DNA of 64,000 bases, taken from the NCBI RefSeq assembly GCF_008386235.1, contig NZ_CP040671.1:2358001-2422000 (forward strand). The letters run 5' to 3'. Both the position numbers and the translations under genes were made by a program. This document shows, one piece after another, positions 33,648-42,167 of the stretch (its first letter is position 1; every line of letters starts with the position of its first letter). The notes below the pieces were generated by a model. The model did not search any database. It worked only from the letters and a program-made list of their open reading frames with translations, and was not told the DNA's origin. This DNA comes from Thermosynechococcus sp. CL-1. GTDB taxonomy: Bacteria > Cyanobacteriota > Cyanobacteriia > Thermosynechococcales > Thermosynechococcaceae.

Positions 33648-34727
33648 ATGCGTGTAGGAGTGAACCCCCATATGATTCAAATGGTGCTGGAGAACCCAGT
33701 TTCCGTCAAGGATGCTGAGCGCTTTTGCCAAGAGATACTCCCCCAAGTCTCGCGCACATTTGCCCTCAGTATTCGCTTCCTCCCCGGAAATTTGGGTCGG
33801 GCGGTTCTTGTGGCCTATCTCATCTGTCGCATTGCCGATACCGTTGAGGATGATCCGGTCGCCAGTATCCCCGCAAAAACAGCTCTATTGGATCACCTGC
33901 TGGAGTGTTTTGACAGTGCCGATCTAGCCAATAGCTATGGTGAAACGGCACGGGGGGTTCAGGGGGAGCCAGCCCATGTCCAACTGGTGAAAAATACGAG
34001 ACTCGTCTTTGCCCTCTACCGTTCTTTGCCCCTCACGTCCCAACAGCACGTCCAACGCTGGGTGAGCGAAATGGTGCATGGGATGAAAAAGTTTATTAAC
34101 CTCTATCCCAATGGCATTCGCATTCAAACCCTCGATGAATATAAGGAGTACTGTTATTACGTCGCGGGTACCGTTGGCTATCTCCTGACGGATTTGTGGT
34201 ACGAGCATTCCCCCAGCATTGGTGCCGATGAATACCAAGTACTCCTCAAGCGCTGCGCTGCCTTTGGTGAAGCGCTGCAAACGGTGAATATTCTCAAGGA
34301 TATTGCTTGGGATGCGGAGCACGAAAACTCGATCTATATCCCCAATGAATCTCTGCTGCTCCAAGGCAGTAGCCACCAGTCCATCCTCAGTGCTGAACAT
34401 CTTGAGCAAAATCATGCCGCCATTAAGGAATTGATTGCCCTTGCTTGGCATGATCTCGATGAAGCTCAAGCCTACTTGCTATCCGTGCCCAAGGCGGCAA
34501 TTCCGATTCGCCTCTTTTGCGTGCTGCCGCTGCTCTTTGCCTATGCCACCCTACGGGAACTCACTCACTCGACGGCGATGCTGCAACCGGGAGGGGTAGT
34601 TAAAATTAGCCGTGCAGAGGTGAAATCCCTGATGGTCATGGGGCCTTTATCGATTCTCAGTAACCACAGTCTGCGCTGGCTGATTGGCCAAGTACGGCAA
34701 AAGCCTTTCATCCTTGGCGGACTTTAG
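33648..34727 (+). CDS. sqs: Squalene synthase
   Basis: Squalene synthase joins two farnesyl diphosphates and reduces the product to squalene, the precursor of hopanoids. The 359-residue protein has SRTFALSIRFLPGNLGRAV, the first Asp-rich motif in YLICRIADTVEDD, the YCYYVAGTVGYLLTDLW segment, and the second Asp/Glu-rich region NILKDIAWDAEHE. These follow the eukaryote-like squalene synthase order rather than phytoene synthase. The T. elongatus enzyme has been studied biochemically (literature knowledge). A second ATG 8 codons in is an alternative start. Hydrophobic C-terminal residues are consistent with membrane association. Confidence 0.88.
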   Translation: MRVGVNPHMIQMVLENPVSVKDAERFCQEILPQVSRTFALSIRFLPGNLGRAVLVAYLICRIADTVEDDPVASIPAKTALLDHLLECFDSADLANSYGETARGVQGEPAHVQLVKNTRLVFALYRSLPLTSQQHVQRWVSEMVHGMKKFINLYPNGIRIQTLDEYKEYCYYVAGTVGYLLTDLWYEHSPSIGADEYQVLLKRCAAFGEALQTVNILKDIAWDAEHENSIYIPNESLLLQGSSHQSILSAEHLEQNHAAIKELIALAWHDLDEAQAYLLSVPKAAIPIRLFCVLPLLFAYATLRELTHSTAMLQPGGVVKISRAEVKSLMVMGPLSILSNHSLRWLIGQVRQKPFILGGL

Positions 34728-34820
34728 GGAAATGTGCCAAAAAAGCCAATGGTTGGGGGAACCAGAATCCGTTAGGATAGGGGGAGATTGCTGAATTGTT
34801 GCAAATCTTCATAACTTGAC

Positions 34821-35693
34821 ATGAATTGTATTATTCACCGCCGTGCTGAGTTTGCCGCCAGTCATCGCTACTGGTTGCCAGAATGGTCTGAAGCAGAGAA
34901 TTTGGCTCGGTTTGGTGCCAATAGTCGCTTTCCCGGCCACGGTCATAACTATGAGTTGTTTGTTTCAATGGGCGGCGTTGTTGATGACTTTGGCATGGTG
35001 TTGAACCTATCGGATGTCAAGCACATCATTCGCCGTGAAGTCATTGAACCCCTGAATTTTTCCTATCTCAATGAGGTGTGGCCAGAGTTTCAAGCCACAT
35101 TACCCACGACTGAACATATTGCACGGGTGATTTGGGATCGACTCTCTCCCCATTTACCCCTTGTGCGCATTCAACTGTTTGAACACCCCCGCCTTTGGGC
35201 GGACTACACGGGAGGCCCTATGGAAGCCTATCTTTCTGTTGGTGCTCACTTTAGTGCGGCGCATCGTCTAGCCCTTGAGGATCTCAGCTACGAAGAAAAC
35301 TGCCGCATCTATGGCAAGTGTGCTCGCCCCCACGGCCATGGCCACAACTACCACGTGGAGATTACGGTCAAGGGGGCGATTCATCCGCGGACGGGCATGA
35401 TTGTTGATTTGATCAAGCTCGAGGAGGTGCTCAAGGAACAGGTGATTGAACCTTTGGATCACACGTTTTTGAATAAAGATATTCCCTATTTTGCGACGGT
35501 GGTGCCGACGGCAGAGAATATCGCCATTTACATTGCCCAGTTGTTGCAGGAGCCGATTCGCCAGTTGGGGGCGACGCTGCATAAGGTGAAGTTGATTGAA
35601 AGTCCCAATAACTCTTGCGAAATTCTCTGTGAGGAATTGCCCCCTCGCGATGGGGTGCTCAGTGGTGTGCTGCCAGTGTTGGAGCGAGTCTAG
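34821..35693 (+). CDS. Tandem 6-pyruvoyl-tetrahydropterin synthase / QueD-like protein
   Basis: The 290-residue protein contains two PTPS/QueD domains. Domain 2 (about residues 134-290) has zinc ligands His144/148-like and HGHGHNY, catalytic Cys167 in GKCARPHG, and Asp213-His214 in PLDHTFLN. Domain 1 (about 1-130) keeps the zinc histidines (His15, His40, His42 in PGHGHNY), but the Cys position is Asn34 (FGANSRFPG) and the Asp-His pair is Asn79-Phe80 (PLNFSYLN), so it is probably inactive. Such enzymes convert dihydroneopterin triphosphate in pterin or queuosine synthesis. An N-terminal regulatory or structural domain is inferred. MAPEG follows at once. Confidence 0.9.
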   Translation: MNCIIHRRAEFAASHRYWLPEWSEAENLARFGANSRFPGHGHNYELFVSMGGVVDDFGMVLNLSDVKHIIRREVIEPLNFSYLNEVWPEFQATLPTTEHIARVIWDRLSPHLPLVRIQLFEHPRLWADYTGGPMEAYLSVGAHFSAAHRLALEDLSYEENCRIYGKCARPHGHGHNYHVEITVKGAIHPRTGMIVDLIKLEEVLKEQVIEPLDHTFLNKDIPYFATVVPTAENIAIYIAQLLQEPIRQLGATLHKVKLIESPNNSCEILCEELPPRDGVLSGVLPVLERV

Positions 35694-36107
35694 GTGATGT
35701 TGAGCAATATCCCTTGGCTACTAGCCGCCAGTTTACTGACAGCAACGCTGCTGATCTATTTCCCCTACATTTTTGTTGTGGTGGGGCGCTTGCAGGCGGG
35801 CTTTGATATGGCGGCTCCCCGTGCCCTCTTTGAGAAACTGCCCCCCTTTGCGCAGCGGGCGGTGTGGGCACACGAAAATAGCTTTGAAACCTTTATGCCC
35901 TTTGCGGCGGCAGTGTTGCTGACCCTTTTTGCGGGGGTGCATAATTCAACGGTGGCGATCGCCAGCCTCAGTTTCGTTGCGGCTCGCTTTTTGTACAGCA
36001 TCTGCTATATTGCCAACTTTCCCCTTGGTCGCTCCCTCATGTTTGGTGTCGGCACAGCAGCCACCTTGACGCTTTTTTGGCAAAGTCTCACCGCCCTTGG
36101 CCGTTAA
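35694..36107 (+). CDS. MAPEG family membrane protein
   Basis: The 137-residue protein has four predicted membrane helices and the MAPEG pattern: FDMAAPRALFEKLPPFAQRAVWAHENSFETFMPFAAAVLL followed by ARFLYSICYIANFPLGRSLMFGVG. MAPEG proteins include microsomal glutathione transferases and eicosanoid enzymes; bacterial ones are largely uncharacterised. The start is GTG 35694 or ATG 35697, directly after the previous stop codon, implying translational coupling with the tandem pterin synthase. Confidence 0.87.
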   Translation: MMLSNIPWLLAASLLTATLLIYFPYIFVVVGRLQAGFDMAAPRALFEKLPPFAQRAVWAHENSFETFMPFAAAVLLTLFAGVHNSTVAIASLSFVAARFLYSICYIANFPLGRSLMFGVGTAATLTLFWQSLTALGR

Positions 36108-36157
36108 TATAGTTTATAAAATCCTTGAGGAAATGCACTGAGCATAGAGTATTCTAA

Positions 36158-36643
36158 ATGTCTCTTAATAATCTCCGCACTCTCTACCAGCAAGTCATCC
36201 TAGAGCACTACAAGAAACCTCGCCACCGTGGCCGCACTCAGCCTGTGGATCGTCAGCAGCGGGGACATAACCCTTCCTGTGGCGACACAATTGATTTAAC
36301 TGTTGCCCTAGGCACCAATGAGCAGGGGGAGACAATCATTCAGGATATTCAGTTTGAGGGGGAAGGCTGTGCGATCGCCATGGCCTCAGCGGATTTGATG
36401 GCCGATGCCCTGCGGGGGCAACCCGTGAGTCGTGCCCTCCAAATGGTGGAGCAGTTCCAAGCGATGATGAAGGGGCAGTTTGAGTTCCCTCGGGAGTTTC
36501 GCAAGCTCAATGTCATGCAGGGGGTGGCTCAGTTTCCGGTGCGGATTAAGTGTGCGACATTGACATGGCATACCCTGCGGGCAGCGTTGCAGCAGGATCA
36601 AACCCCTGGGAATGGTTTTGTCAGTAATGAGGAGGAAGAGTAG
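36158..36643 (+). CDS. sufU: SufU-type iron-sulfur cluster scaffold / zinc-dependent sulfur acceptor
   Basis: The 161-residue protein has the IscU-like fold with the SufU cysteine set: NPSCGDTIDL, FEGEGCAIAMASADLM and VRIKCATLTW. The insertion between the second and third Cys typical of SufU is present (GQPVSRALQMVEQFQAMMKGQF, and so on). SufU acts with the SufS desulfurase; related IscU proteins scaffold clusters. The acidic C-terminal tail (SNEEEE) is unusual but not informative. Its stop overlaps the next gene's GTG by 1 nt. Confidence 0.92.
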   Translation: MSLNNLRTLYQQVILEHYKKPRHRGRTQPVDRQQRGHNPSCGDTIDLTVALGTNEQGETIIQDIQFEGEGCAIAMASADLMADALRGQPVSRALQMVEQFQAMMKGQFEFPREFRKLNVMQGVAQFPVRIKCATLTWHTLRAALQQDQTPGNGFVSNEEEE

Positions 36644-37131
36644 TGCTGACCCCCGCCGATTTTGCCACCTATAGCCGCTGGGCTGGCATTGCCACCCTTG
36701 TCATGGCTGGCTTAACCGCACTCACATTTGTTTTTCGCTGGAGTGTACGCTTTCGCTTTGTTGGTATTACGGGGTTTCTCGGTGTTGTGACAGTGGGACT
36801 CTTTGCCTTGAGTATTGTACCGATTGTGCACTCCCCAGTGCCCGGTGCTGGCAAATACACCCTCGTCTATGACAACGGAGCAACGCAAGTCGTGATCACA
36901 GTGCCCCCGGACATTGAGAGCAGTACCCTTGAGGCAACGCTGGTACAGGCAGCGAATGATTTATTTTCCTTGGGACGGCTCGGCCGAGGGAGCGATCGCC
37001 TGACCGTGATTGCACGAACCATCGAACATCCTGAACCGGGGGTGACTGAGCCAGTGGTTTTAGGGGTGGCCACCCGCTCCTTGAGCGATCGCACGGATAC
37101 AAATGTGACGGTCAAATTGCTCAAAACCTAA
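36643..37131 (+). CDS. ycf51: Ycf51-like protein (DUF2518)
   Basis: The 162-residue protein has two membrane helices (WAGIATLVMAGLTALTFVF and FVGITGFLGVVTVGLFALSIVPIV) and a soluble C-terminal domain (GKYTLVYDNGATQVVITVPPDI onward). This matches Ycf51, a conserved membrane protein of cyanobacteria and red-algal plastids with no settled function. The GTG start overlaps the sufU stop codon by one base, so the two are translationally coupled. Confidence 0.85.
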   Translation: MLTPADFATYSRWAGIATLVMAGLTALTFVFRWSVRFRFVGITGFLGVVTVGLFALSIVPIVHSPVPGAGKYTLVYDNGATQVVITVPPDIESSTLEATLVQAANDLFSLGRLGRGSDRLTVIARTIEHPEPGVTEPVVLGVATRSLSDRTDTNVTVKLLKT

Positions 37132-37143
37132 GCGCATGTATGG

Positions 37144-37149
37144 TATATT
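37144..37149 (+). promoter_or_regulatory. Extended -10 promoter element for tRNA-Val
   Basis: TATATT is preceded by TGG (TGn extended -10 pattern) and sits 11 nt before the 5' end of the tRNA gene. No well-spaced -35 is visible; the nearest TTGCTC (37117-37122) is 21 nt upstream. Confidence 0.45.
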
Positions 37150-37160
37150 AGTAATTCCGA

Positions 37161-37234
37161 GGACGCATAGCTCAGTTGGTTAGAGCACCACGTTGACATC
37201 GTGGGGGTCACTGGTTCGAGTCCAGTTGTGTCCA
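37161..37234 (+). tRNA. tRNA-Val (anticodon GAC)
   Basis: A 74-nt cloverleaf: acceptor GGACGCA pairs with TGTGTCC, D arm GCTC/GAGC, anticodon stem CCACG/CGTGG around TTGACAT giving anticodon GAC, a 5-nt variable region and T arm ACTGG-TTCGAGT-CCAGT. Discriminator A at 37234; CCA is not encoded. It reads GUC and GUU valine codons. Confidence 0.97.
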
Positions 37235-37325
37235 TTTTTCTAAATCTGCACTATGGGGAAGCTTGCTGCCACCCCTTTCTTAAGAGTGAATTGCAAACTT
37301 TGTACTCAATTGCTAATCCCTAGGA

Positions 37326-37407
37326 TGCGGACGGAGGGACTTGAACCCACACACCTTGCGGTACTAGAACCTAAATCTAGCGCGTCTGCCAATTCCGCCA
37401 CGTCCGC
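37326..37407 (-). tRNA. tRNA-Leu (anticodon UAG)
   Basis: An 82-nt gene on the minus strand with acceptor GCGGACG/CGTCCGC, anticodon stem CTAGA/TCTAG around TTTAGGT (anticodon TAG), a long class II variable arm and T arm with GTTCAAGTCCC. No intron; the cyanobacterial group I intron occurs in tRNA-Leu(UAA), which this is not. Encoded CCA absent. Confidence 0.96.
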
Positions 37408-37450
37408 AGCAAACCTAGTCTAGCGCACTTTGGGTAGGGAGTGCCCAAGT

Positions 37451-39166
37451 TTAGTAATGGTTTCCCACTTTGCGATGGTGCACAGCAGTCATGCCATCGG
37501 GTTTTGAGACGCGGCCACTGTCAACAGTACTATAGACAATCCAGTGATCGTGGGCATCAAGACGGCTGACTACTGTGCATTCCATGTAAGCAAGGGCATC
37601 GGCCAAAATGGGACTGCCATTACTGGCTGGATAGGTTTTCACATGGGCAAAGCGATCGGCGCCCGGTGGAAAGCGCTTCAGGAAATGGCGCATCAGGGGC
37701 TGGTAGTTCCCTTCTTCAAGAACATTGAGGACAAAGGTATCCCCCACGTGTAGAAAGGACTCAATGGCCCGATCCTTGGCCACCGCAATGGAAACCCCAA
37801 GAGGTTCGGTACTGGCCTGCGCCACCCAAGAGGCCAACATGGCACTGTTAATGGCACCTTTTTGGGCGGTGATAATGTATAGCCCACCGCTCAGGCGACC
37901 CAAGGCTTTATCGAGGTCAGTATCCAAGGCTTTCATCTGCTTGACGGTGCGATCGCGCAACAGCCATTGACCCATGTCGGTACCCGCTTCTTCCGCCTCT
38001 TGAAAGAGGGCATCGGTGGGAGTTGCTGTGACCCGAATCACAGGAAATGAAGGCGTCAGTCCCGCATCCCGAAACTGGTTGAGCAGGGGATAGGCCGGTT
38101 CAGCATCGGCCACACCACTTTCAAAGACCCCAATCGCCTGCTTGGCATGGGCAGCAACGCGAATGGTACTCAGTGCCGTTTTCGCCACGGCAGTGGTGGG
38201 TGGGGTACCAATAATGATTCCTGCAGCAATCTCGGTGAGTTCGCGAATATCTTGGGGTTCAGCGGTGAGCAGATCCATTTTTTCAACCACCACACCGGTT
38301 TTGGCTGCCCCCCGTTCGATCGCTTCGGCAAGAGCATTGGCATAACCATAGTTGGCGGCGTAGAAAATAGCCACCGTCGTTGCCGCTTTGGCCTGTTCTT
38401 GACTCCAGTTGCGGTAGGAATCTAGCCATTGCGGGAGATGATAGCGCAGCAGTGGGCCATGGCCTGTGGCCACCAATTGCACGGGGGGCAGGGGTTCCAA
38501 GCGCTTGAAGGCCGAAAGAACGGAGCGGGCATTAGGCCCCATCAGACAATCGTAGTAAAACTTGAAATCGGGTTCTAGTAGTTCCGGTTCGCTGTCAAAA
38601 GGATCATCATTGCAGAAGTGGGCACCAAAAACATCACAGGTAAAGAGGGTCTGGGTGCCGTGATCAAATGTGAGGATGGTGTCGGGCCAGTGGAGATTGG
38701 GTGCCATGACAAATTCAAGAATATGCCCTTTCCCCAAGTCAAGGCGATCGCCATTTTTCACCTGTCGCTGACTAAAGGGCTGATGGATCAAATCCCCCAG
38801 AAACTGCAATGCCACCTTTGAGGCCACCACGGTTACATGGGGGGCTTTTGCCAATACATCCTTGACGAGGCCACTGTGGTCGGGTTCGGTATGGCTGACG
38901 ATGAGATAGTTCAAGTCACTGGGGTTCACTAGTTGCCAGAGTTGCTCGAGGTAGCGATCACCAAACTTGGCATGGGACGTATCTACGAGGGCAATCTGTT
39001 CCCCTTTGATCAGAAAGGAATTGTAGGTGGTGCCATTTTCAAGGGCAAACTCAATATCAAAGCGATCGCGATCCCAATCTAGGCAGCGAATTGCCGTCGT
39101 CTCAGGGGCAATGTCCAACACCTGAAGCGTTAAGCGCGGTGGACGTTTGGGCGTAGTGACGGCCAT
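37451..39166 (-). CDS. flv3: Class C flavodiiron protein (Flv3-like)
   Basis: The 571-residue protein has three domains: a metallo-beta-lactamase-like diiron domain (SHTEPDHSG with His92, Glu94, Asp96 and His97; further ligands in TCDVFGAHF and GHGPLL), a flavodoxin-like domain (about 262-400, IFYAANYGYANALAEAI) and a C-terminal flavin reductase domain (about 425-571). Such proteins reduce O2 to water downstream of photosystem I. The full canonical ligand set points to Flv3 (or Flv4) rather than Flv1, whose ligands are replaced. The Flv3 name is inferred from ligands alone. The Flv1 partner is not in the window. Confidence 0.9.
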   Translation of the reverse strand: MAVTTPKRPPRLTLQVLDIAPETTAIRCLDWDRDRFDIEFALENGTTYNSFLIKGEQIALVDTSHAKFGDRYLEQLWQLVNPSDLNYLIVSHTEPDHSGLVKDVLAKAPHVTVVASKVALQFLGDLIHQPFSQRQVKNGDRLDLGKGHILEFVMAPNLHWPDTILTFDHGTQTLFTCDVFGAHFCNDDPFDSEPELLEPDFKFYYDCLMGPNARSVLSAFKRLEPLPPVQLVATGHGPLLRYHLPQWLDSYRNWSQEQAKAATTVAIFYAANYGYANALAEAIERGAAKTGVVVEKMDLLTAEPQDIRELTEIAAGIIIGTPPTTAVAKTALSTIRVAAHAKQAIGVFESGVADAEPAYPLLNQFRDAGLTPSFPVIRVTATPTDALFQEAEEAGTDMGQWLLRDRTVKQMKALDTDLDKALGRLSGGLYIITAQKGAINSAMLASWVAQASTEPLGVSIAVAKDRAIESFLHVGDTFVLNVLEEGNYQPLMRHFLKRFPPGADRFAHVKTYPASNGSPILADALAYMECTVVSRLDAHDHWIVYSTVDSGRVSKPDGMTAVHHRKVGNHY

Positions 39167-39275
39167 AGGCAGTTCCTCAATCTTTGAAACTACCTTTTAT
39201 CCTGACATATGAAGAAAGGTAACAGGATTCAAAGTTTTTAATAGCGGTGATAACAGGCTTTACAAAGGGCAATGC

Positions 39276-39560
39276 CTATGCGGGTTCAAGGGGTGCCATT
39301 GTCAGCCCCGCCCGCAAAAGTTGCTCATGGTACAGTTCCGCCTGTTCTTGGGGTCCCACCCAAACAATGGCTTGGCCTTCGTAATGAACTTGATTCGTTA
39401 ATGCCCACGCGCGATCGCTGGTCATATTGGGAATGTATTTCATCAAACAGGCAGCCACGTGCTGAAACGTATTGACGTCATCGTTGAGAACAATGACTTT
39501 GTAGTTGGGGTAGTGCTTGCGAGTAACCTGTTGCCGCTCTTGGGGAACAACGCTAGGCAT
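39276..39560 (-). CDS. clpS: ATP-dependent Clp protease adaptor ClpS
   Basis: The 94-residue protein has the ClpS core: NYKVIVLNDDVNTFQHVAACLMKYIPNMTSDRAWALTNQVH with the substrate-binding acidic residues and the VHYEGQAIVWVG segment, ending in LYHEQLLRAGLTMAP. ClpS delivers N-degron substrates to ClpC/ClpA. The sequence is close to what I recall of cyanobacterial ClpS. clpP lies 12 kb away on the same strand. Confidence 0.93.
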   Translation of the reverse strand: MPSVVPQERQQVTRKHYPNYKVIVLNDDVNTFQHVAACLMKYIPNMTSDRAWALTNQVHYEGQAIVWVGPQEQAELYHEQLLRAGLTMAPLEPA

Positions 39561-39695
39561 AGGTCAAACATTTTTGTAGCTACACTGCCCCTTAGTTTAA
39601 CTTATTTGTGAAGGATTGGTTGGTTTGCTGTAGGAACATTGGGAAACCTCCTATGCTATAGCTAGACTTAGGTTGATGACTTAGGGGCATTGGTG

Positions 39696-40073
39696 ATGAC
39701 GGCAATGAATGTGTTGGGAACACCCCTGGTGTGCTGCTGTCAAAATCCACTCACAGGATTCTATCGCGATGGTTTTTGTCGGACGGGGGCAGGAGATGTC
39801 GGTGCCCATGTGGTCTGTGCGGAAATGACCGCCGAATTTCTCACCTTTACCCGTTCGCGGGGCAATGATCTTTCGACGCCAGTGCCCGCCTATCAATTTC
39901 CGGGGCTGAAACCGGGCGATCGCTGGTGTCTGTGTGCCTCCCGTTGGCGGGAAGCCCTAGAGGCTGACGTAGCTCCCCCAGTAATTCTGGAAGCAACCCA
40001 TGTCAGTGCCCTTGAGTATGTCTCCCTAGAGGATTTGAAAGCCCACGCCCTTGGTGGTAACCAGCAACCGTGA
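39696..40073 (+). CDS. DUF2237 family protein
   Basis: The 125-residue soluble protein (in-frame TTG, GTG and ATG lie at 39690, 39693, 39696; ATG chosen) carries the DUF2237 pattern: NVLGTPLVCCCQNPLTGFYRDGFCRTG, DVGAHVVCAEMTAEFLTFTRSRGNDLSTP and KPGDRWCLCASRW. It is rich in cysteine (CCC near the N-terminus, CLC later), suggesting metal or disulfide chemistry. Members are widespread and uncharacterised. The next gene starts 18 nt downstream. Confidence 0.85.
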   Translation: MTAMNVLGTPLVCCCQNPLTGFYRDGFCRTGAGDVGAHVVCAEMTAEFLTFTRSRGNDLSTPVPAYQFPGLKPGDRWCLCASRWREALEADVAPPVILEATHVSALEYVSLEDLKAHALGGNQQP

Positions 40074-40091
40074 TCTGGGGAATACTCAAGT

Positions 40092-42155
40092 ATGCCCGAT
40101 CCAGAATCCGATTTTCGCTTAGATCCTCGCTATATTGCGGGTTTAGCGGCCTTTAATCGCGGAGATTATCAACTGGCGATCGCCGCCTTCAAAGCCGTCA
40201 TTGCCAGCCACGGTCAACGCCGCGAAGGTCTAAAGGCTCATCTGCACCTGATTAAAGCCTATGCCCACACCCACCAGTGGCAAGAGGCCATTGATCTGTG
40301 TCAACTCTTGGCGCGATCGCCCCTCCCCTCCATTCGGGCTTGGGCAGAAAAACATCTGCCAGAGTTAGAACGCTATTTGGATGAGGAACCCACTTCCTCC
40401 TACCTTGAGTGTGTTTCAGCGCCTAGTTTAAGGCGGCCTATGCAACTGCGGCAGATGCCTCGCATTTATCTCTGGCTGAGTCAGGGGGCAACACTGCTGC
40501 TAATTGCTTGGCTGCTGCAAGGGCTGCTCCAAGGGATGATTGCGGGTCTCCTCAACTATGCCAATGATCAACTGGCACTCCTGCGGGGCTGGGAAGGGGT
40601 GATGGCGTGGTTTTTGCTGGGCTGCTTGGGGCTGGGGCTGCTCAGTGGTGACAGTTGGCTGTGGTCGTGGCGATTGCGTGCCCGTTATGGTCTGCGTCCC
40701 GTGAGTCTCGGCGAACTTGAGGAGTATAGTGCGGAAACGGTGATGCTCTTGGGGCGTTTGTCGTGGTCATGGTGGCAACCCCGTCCCCAAATAGGCTGCT
40801 TGATGACGGCAGCACCGATCATTTTTAGCTATGGACGCTGGCAGCGCCGCATTATTGTCAGCGAAGGTCTATTGCGATCGCTCTCTGGCGAGGAACTGCT
40901 GGCTTTAATGGCCAGTGAAATTGCCCAACTACGGCTGGGGCTGAATACCCTAGTGACCCCCCTTGTACTGCTGTTGCAACTGCCCTATGACCTGTACTGT
41001 TGGTGCAGCCGTTGGGGCGATCGCCTTGCGCCTCCCTATGGCAACAACTGGGGACGGTGGATCATCAGGGGTACCCTCTATCTCCTCTGTGCCATGGTGG
41101 GTCAGGGGAGTTATCTTCTCTTTCGTGGGCTGGAGATGCTCTGCTTCTGGAGCAATCAGTTGCGGCAGTATTATAGCGATCGCCAAGGGGCAGCCTTGAT
41201 CGGTAATCCCAATACCCTTGTGATGGCTTGGTTGCGCCTCATGGCAGCCACAGCAACGACGGTGTGTGCCCAAGGGGAAATCGGTGCCCCCCTAGAATCC
41301 TTGCGCCTGCTCCTACCCCTAAATCCAACCCAAGCTGCCCTGTGGGGCAATCAACCCCTCGATTGGCCAATGCTGCTCCGCTGGGATACCGCCCATCCCC
41401 TGCGCTATTGGTTTCGCTTGACCTCCTCCCATCGTCCCCTTGGACTACGCCTGCAAGCCCTGATGACCGATGCGCGGCAATGGCGACTGGAACCCCTGCT
41501 TTCCCTGCCCTCGACTTCCTCCCTTCGCTGTCAACGGGCCTGGCTACAACTGGCTCCCTTCTGGGGGGCGATCGCGGGAGTCATCACGACGATTATCCTC
41601 ACGGGCGTTGGTCAATTTGCACTGCGGGCGGGGACGATCGCCTTTCCTCTGTGGTGGTTGGCGGATGGGTTAACCTTGGCACGGGGCTTCATTCCCATTG
41701 GCCTTGGGTTAGGTCTCTTTTTACGTCTGAATGCCTACTACCCGCCTCGGCCTCCCCAAACCTACACCTTGGGTCAGCTTCTCCATCGTCTTTTGCCCCT
41801 CGATAGTCCCGTTGCCGAGCTAAAGGGGCATTTACGGGCAGTGACCGGCTTGCGCAATGGTCTAGGACAGCACCTGTGGCTGGAGACGGATCAGGGCTTG
41901 TTTCCCCTGCGCTGCCATCGAGCTTGGGGGCCGATTTGGCCAATCCTTGAGCCAGCCTATCTGAAAACCTTGGCGGGGCGATCGCTGGTGGTACGCGGCT
42001 GGTTTCGACGTGGGACAGTTCCCTTTGTTGAGGTGAGTGAGTGGCACTCCCTGGATTTACAGCAAAAGCAATCTTGGGCTGCCCCCTATTGGGCGATCGC
42101 CATTGCCACGCTGTGGATTCTCTACGGCCTCATGACACTATTGGGTTGGATCTAG
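40092..42155 (+). CDS. TPR-containing membrane protein with a degenerate M48 peptidase domain
   Basis: The 687-residue protein starts with TPR-like repeats (YIAGLAAFNRGDYQLAIAAFKAVI and so on, about residues 14-100), then membrane helices (about 125-190), an M48/HtpX-like region and two C-terminal helices plus a short membrane tail. M48 enzymes have HExxH in the EEL..AHELGH helix; here that helix reads GEELLALMASEIAQLRLG, without either His. The later Glu region reads YYSDRQGAALIG and the substrate helix SSHRPLGLRLQAL. The zinc site is therefore lost and it is probably a non-proteolytic relative. It is 11 nt upstream of the RecB-like nuclease. Confidence 0.8.
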   Translation: MPDPESDFRLDPRYIAGLAAFNRGDYQLAIAAFKAVIASHGQRREGLKAHLHLIKAYAHTHQWQEAIDLCQLLARSPLPSIRAWAEKHLPELERYLDEEPTSSYLECVSAPSLRRPMQLRQMPRIYLWLSQGATLLLIAWLLQGLLQGMIAGLLNYANDQLALLRGWEGVMAWFLLGCLGLGLLSGDSWLWSWRLRARYGLRPVSLGELEEYSAETVMLLGRLSWSWWQPRPQIGCLMTAAPIIFSYGRWQRRIIVSEGLLRSLSGEELLALMASEIAQLRLGLNTLVTPLVLLLQLPYDLYCWCSRWGDRLAPPYGNNWGRWIIRGTLYLLCAMVGQGSYLLFRGLEMLCFWSNQLRQYYSDRQGAALIGNPNTLVMAWLRLMAATATTVCAQGEIGAPLESLRLLLPLNPTQAALWGNQPLDWPMLLRWDTAHPLRYWFRLTSSHRPLGLRLQALMTDARQWRLEPLLSLPSTSSLRCQRAWLQLAPFWGAIAGVITTIILTGVGQFALRAGTIAFPLWWLADGLTLARGFIPIGLGLGLFLRLNAYYPPRPPQTYTLGQLLHRLLPLDSPVAELKGHLRAVTGLRNGLGQHLWLETDQGLFPLRCHRAWGPIWPILEPAYLKTLAGRSLVVRGWFRRGTVPFVEVSEWHSLDLQQKQSWAAPYWAIAIATLWILYGLMTLLGWI

Positions 42156-42167
42156 ACATCTAAGACT

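Noticed and set aside
37326-37407. Group I intron in tRNA-Leu
   Set aside because: The gene is intact and its anticodon is UAG; the cyanobacterial intron is in tRNA-Leu(UAA).
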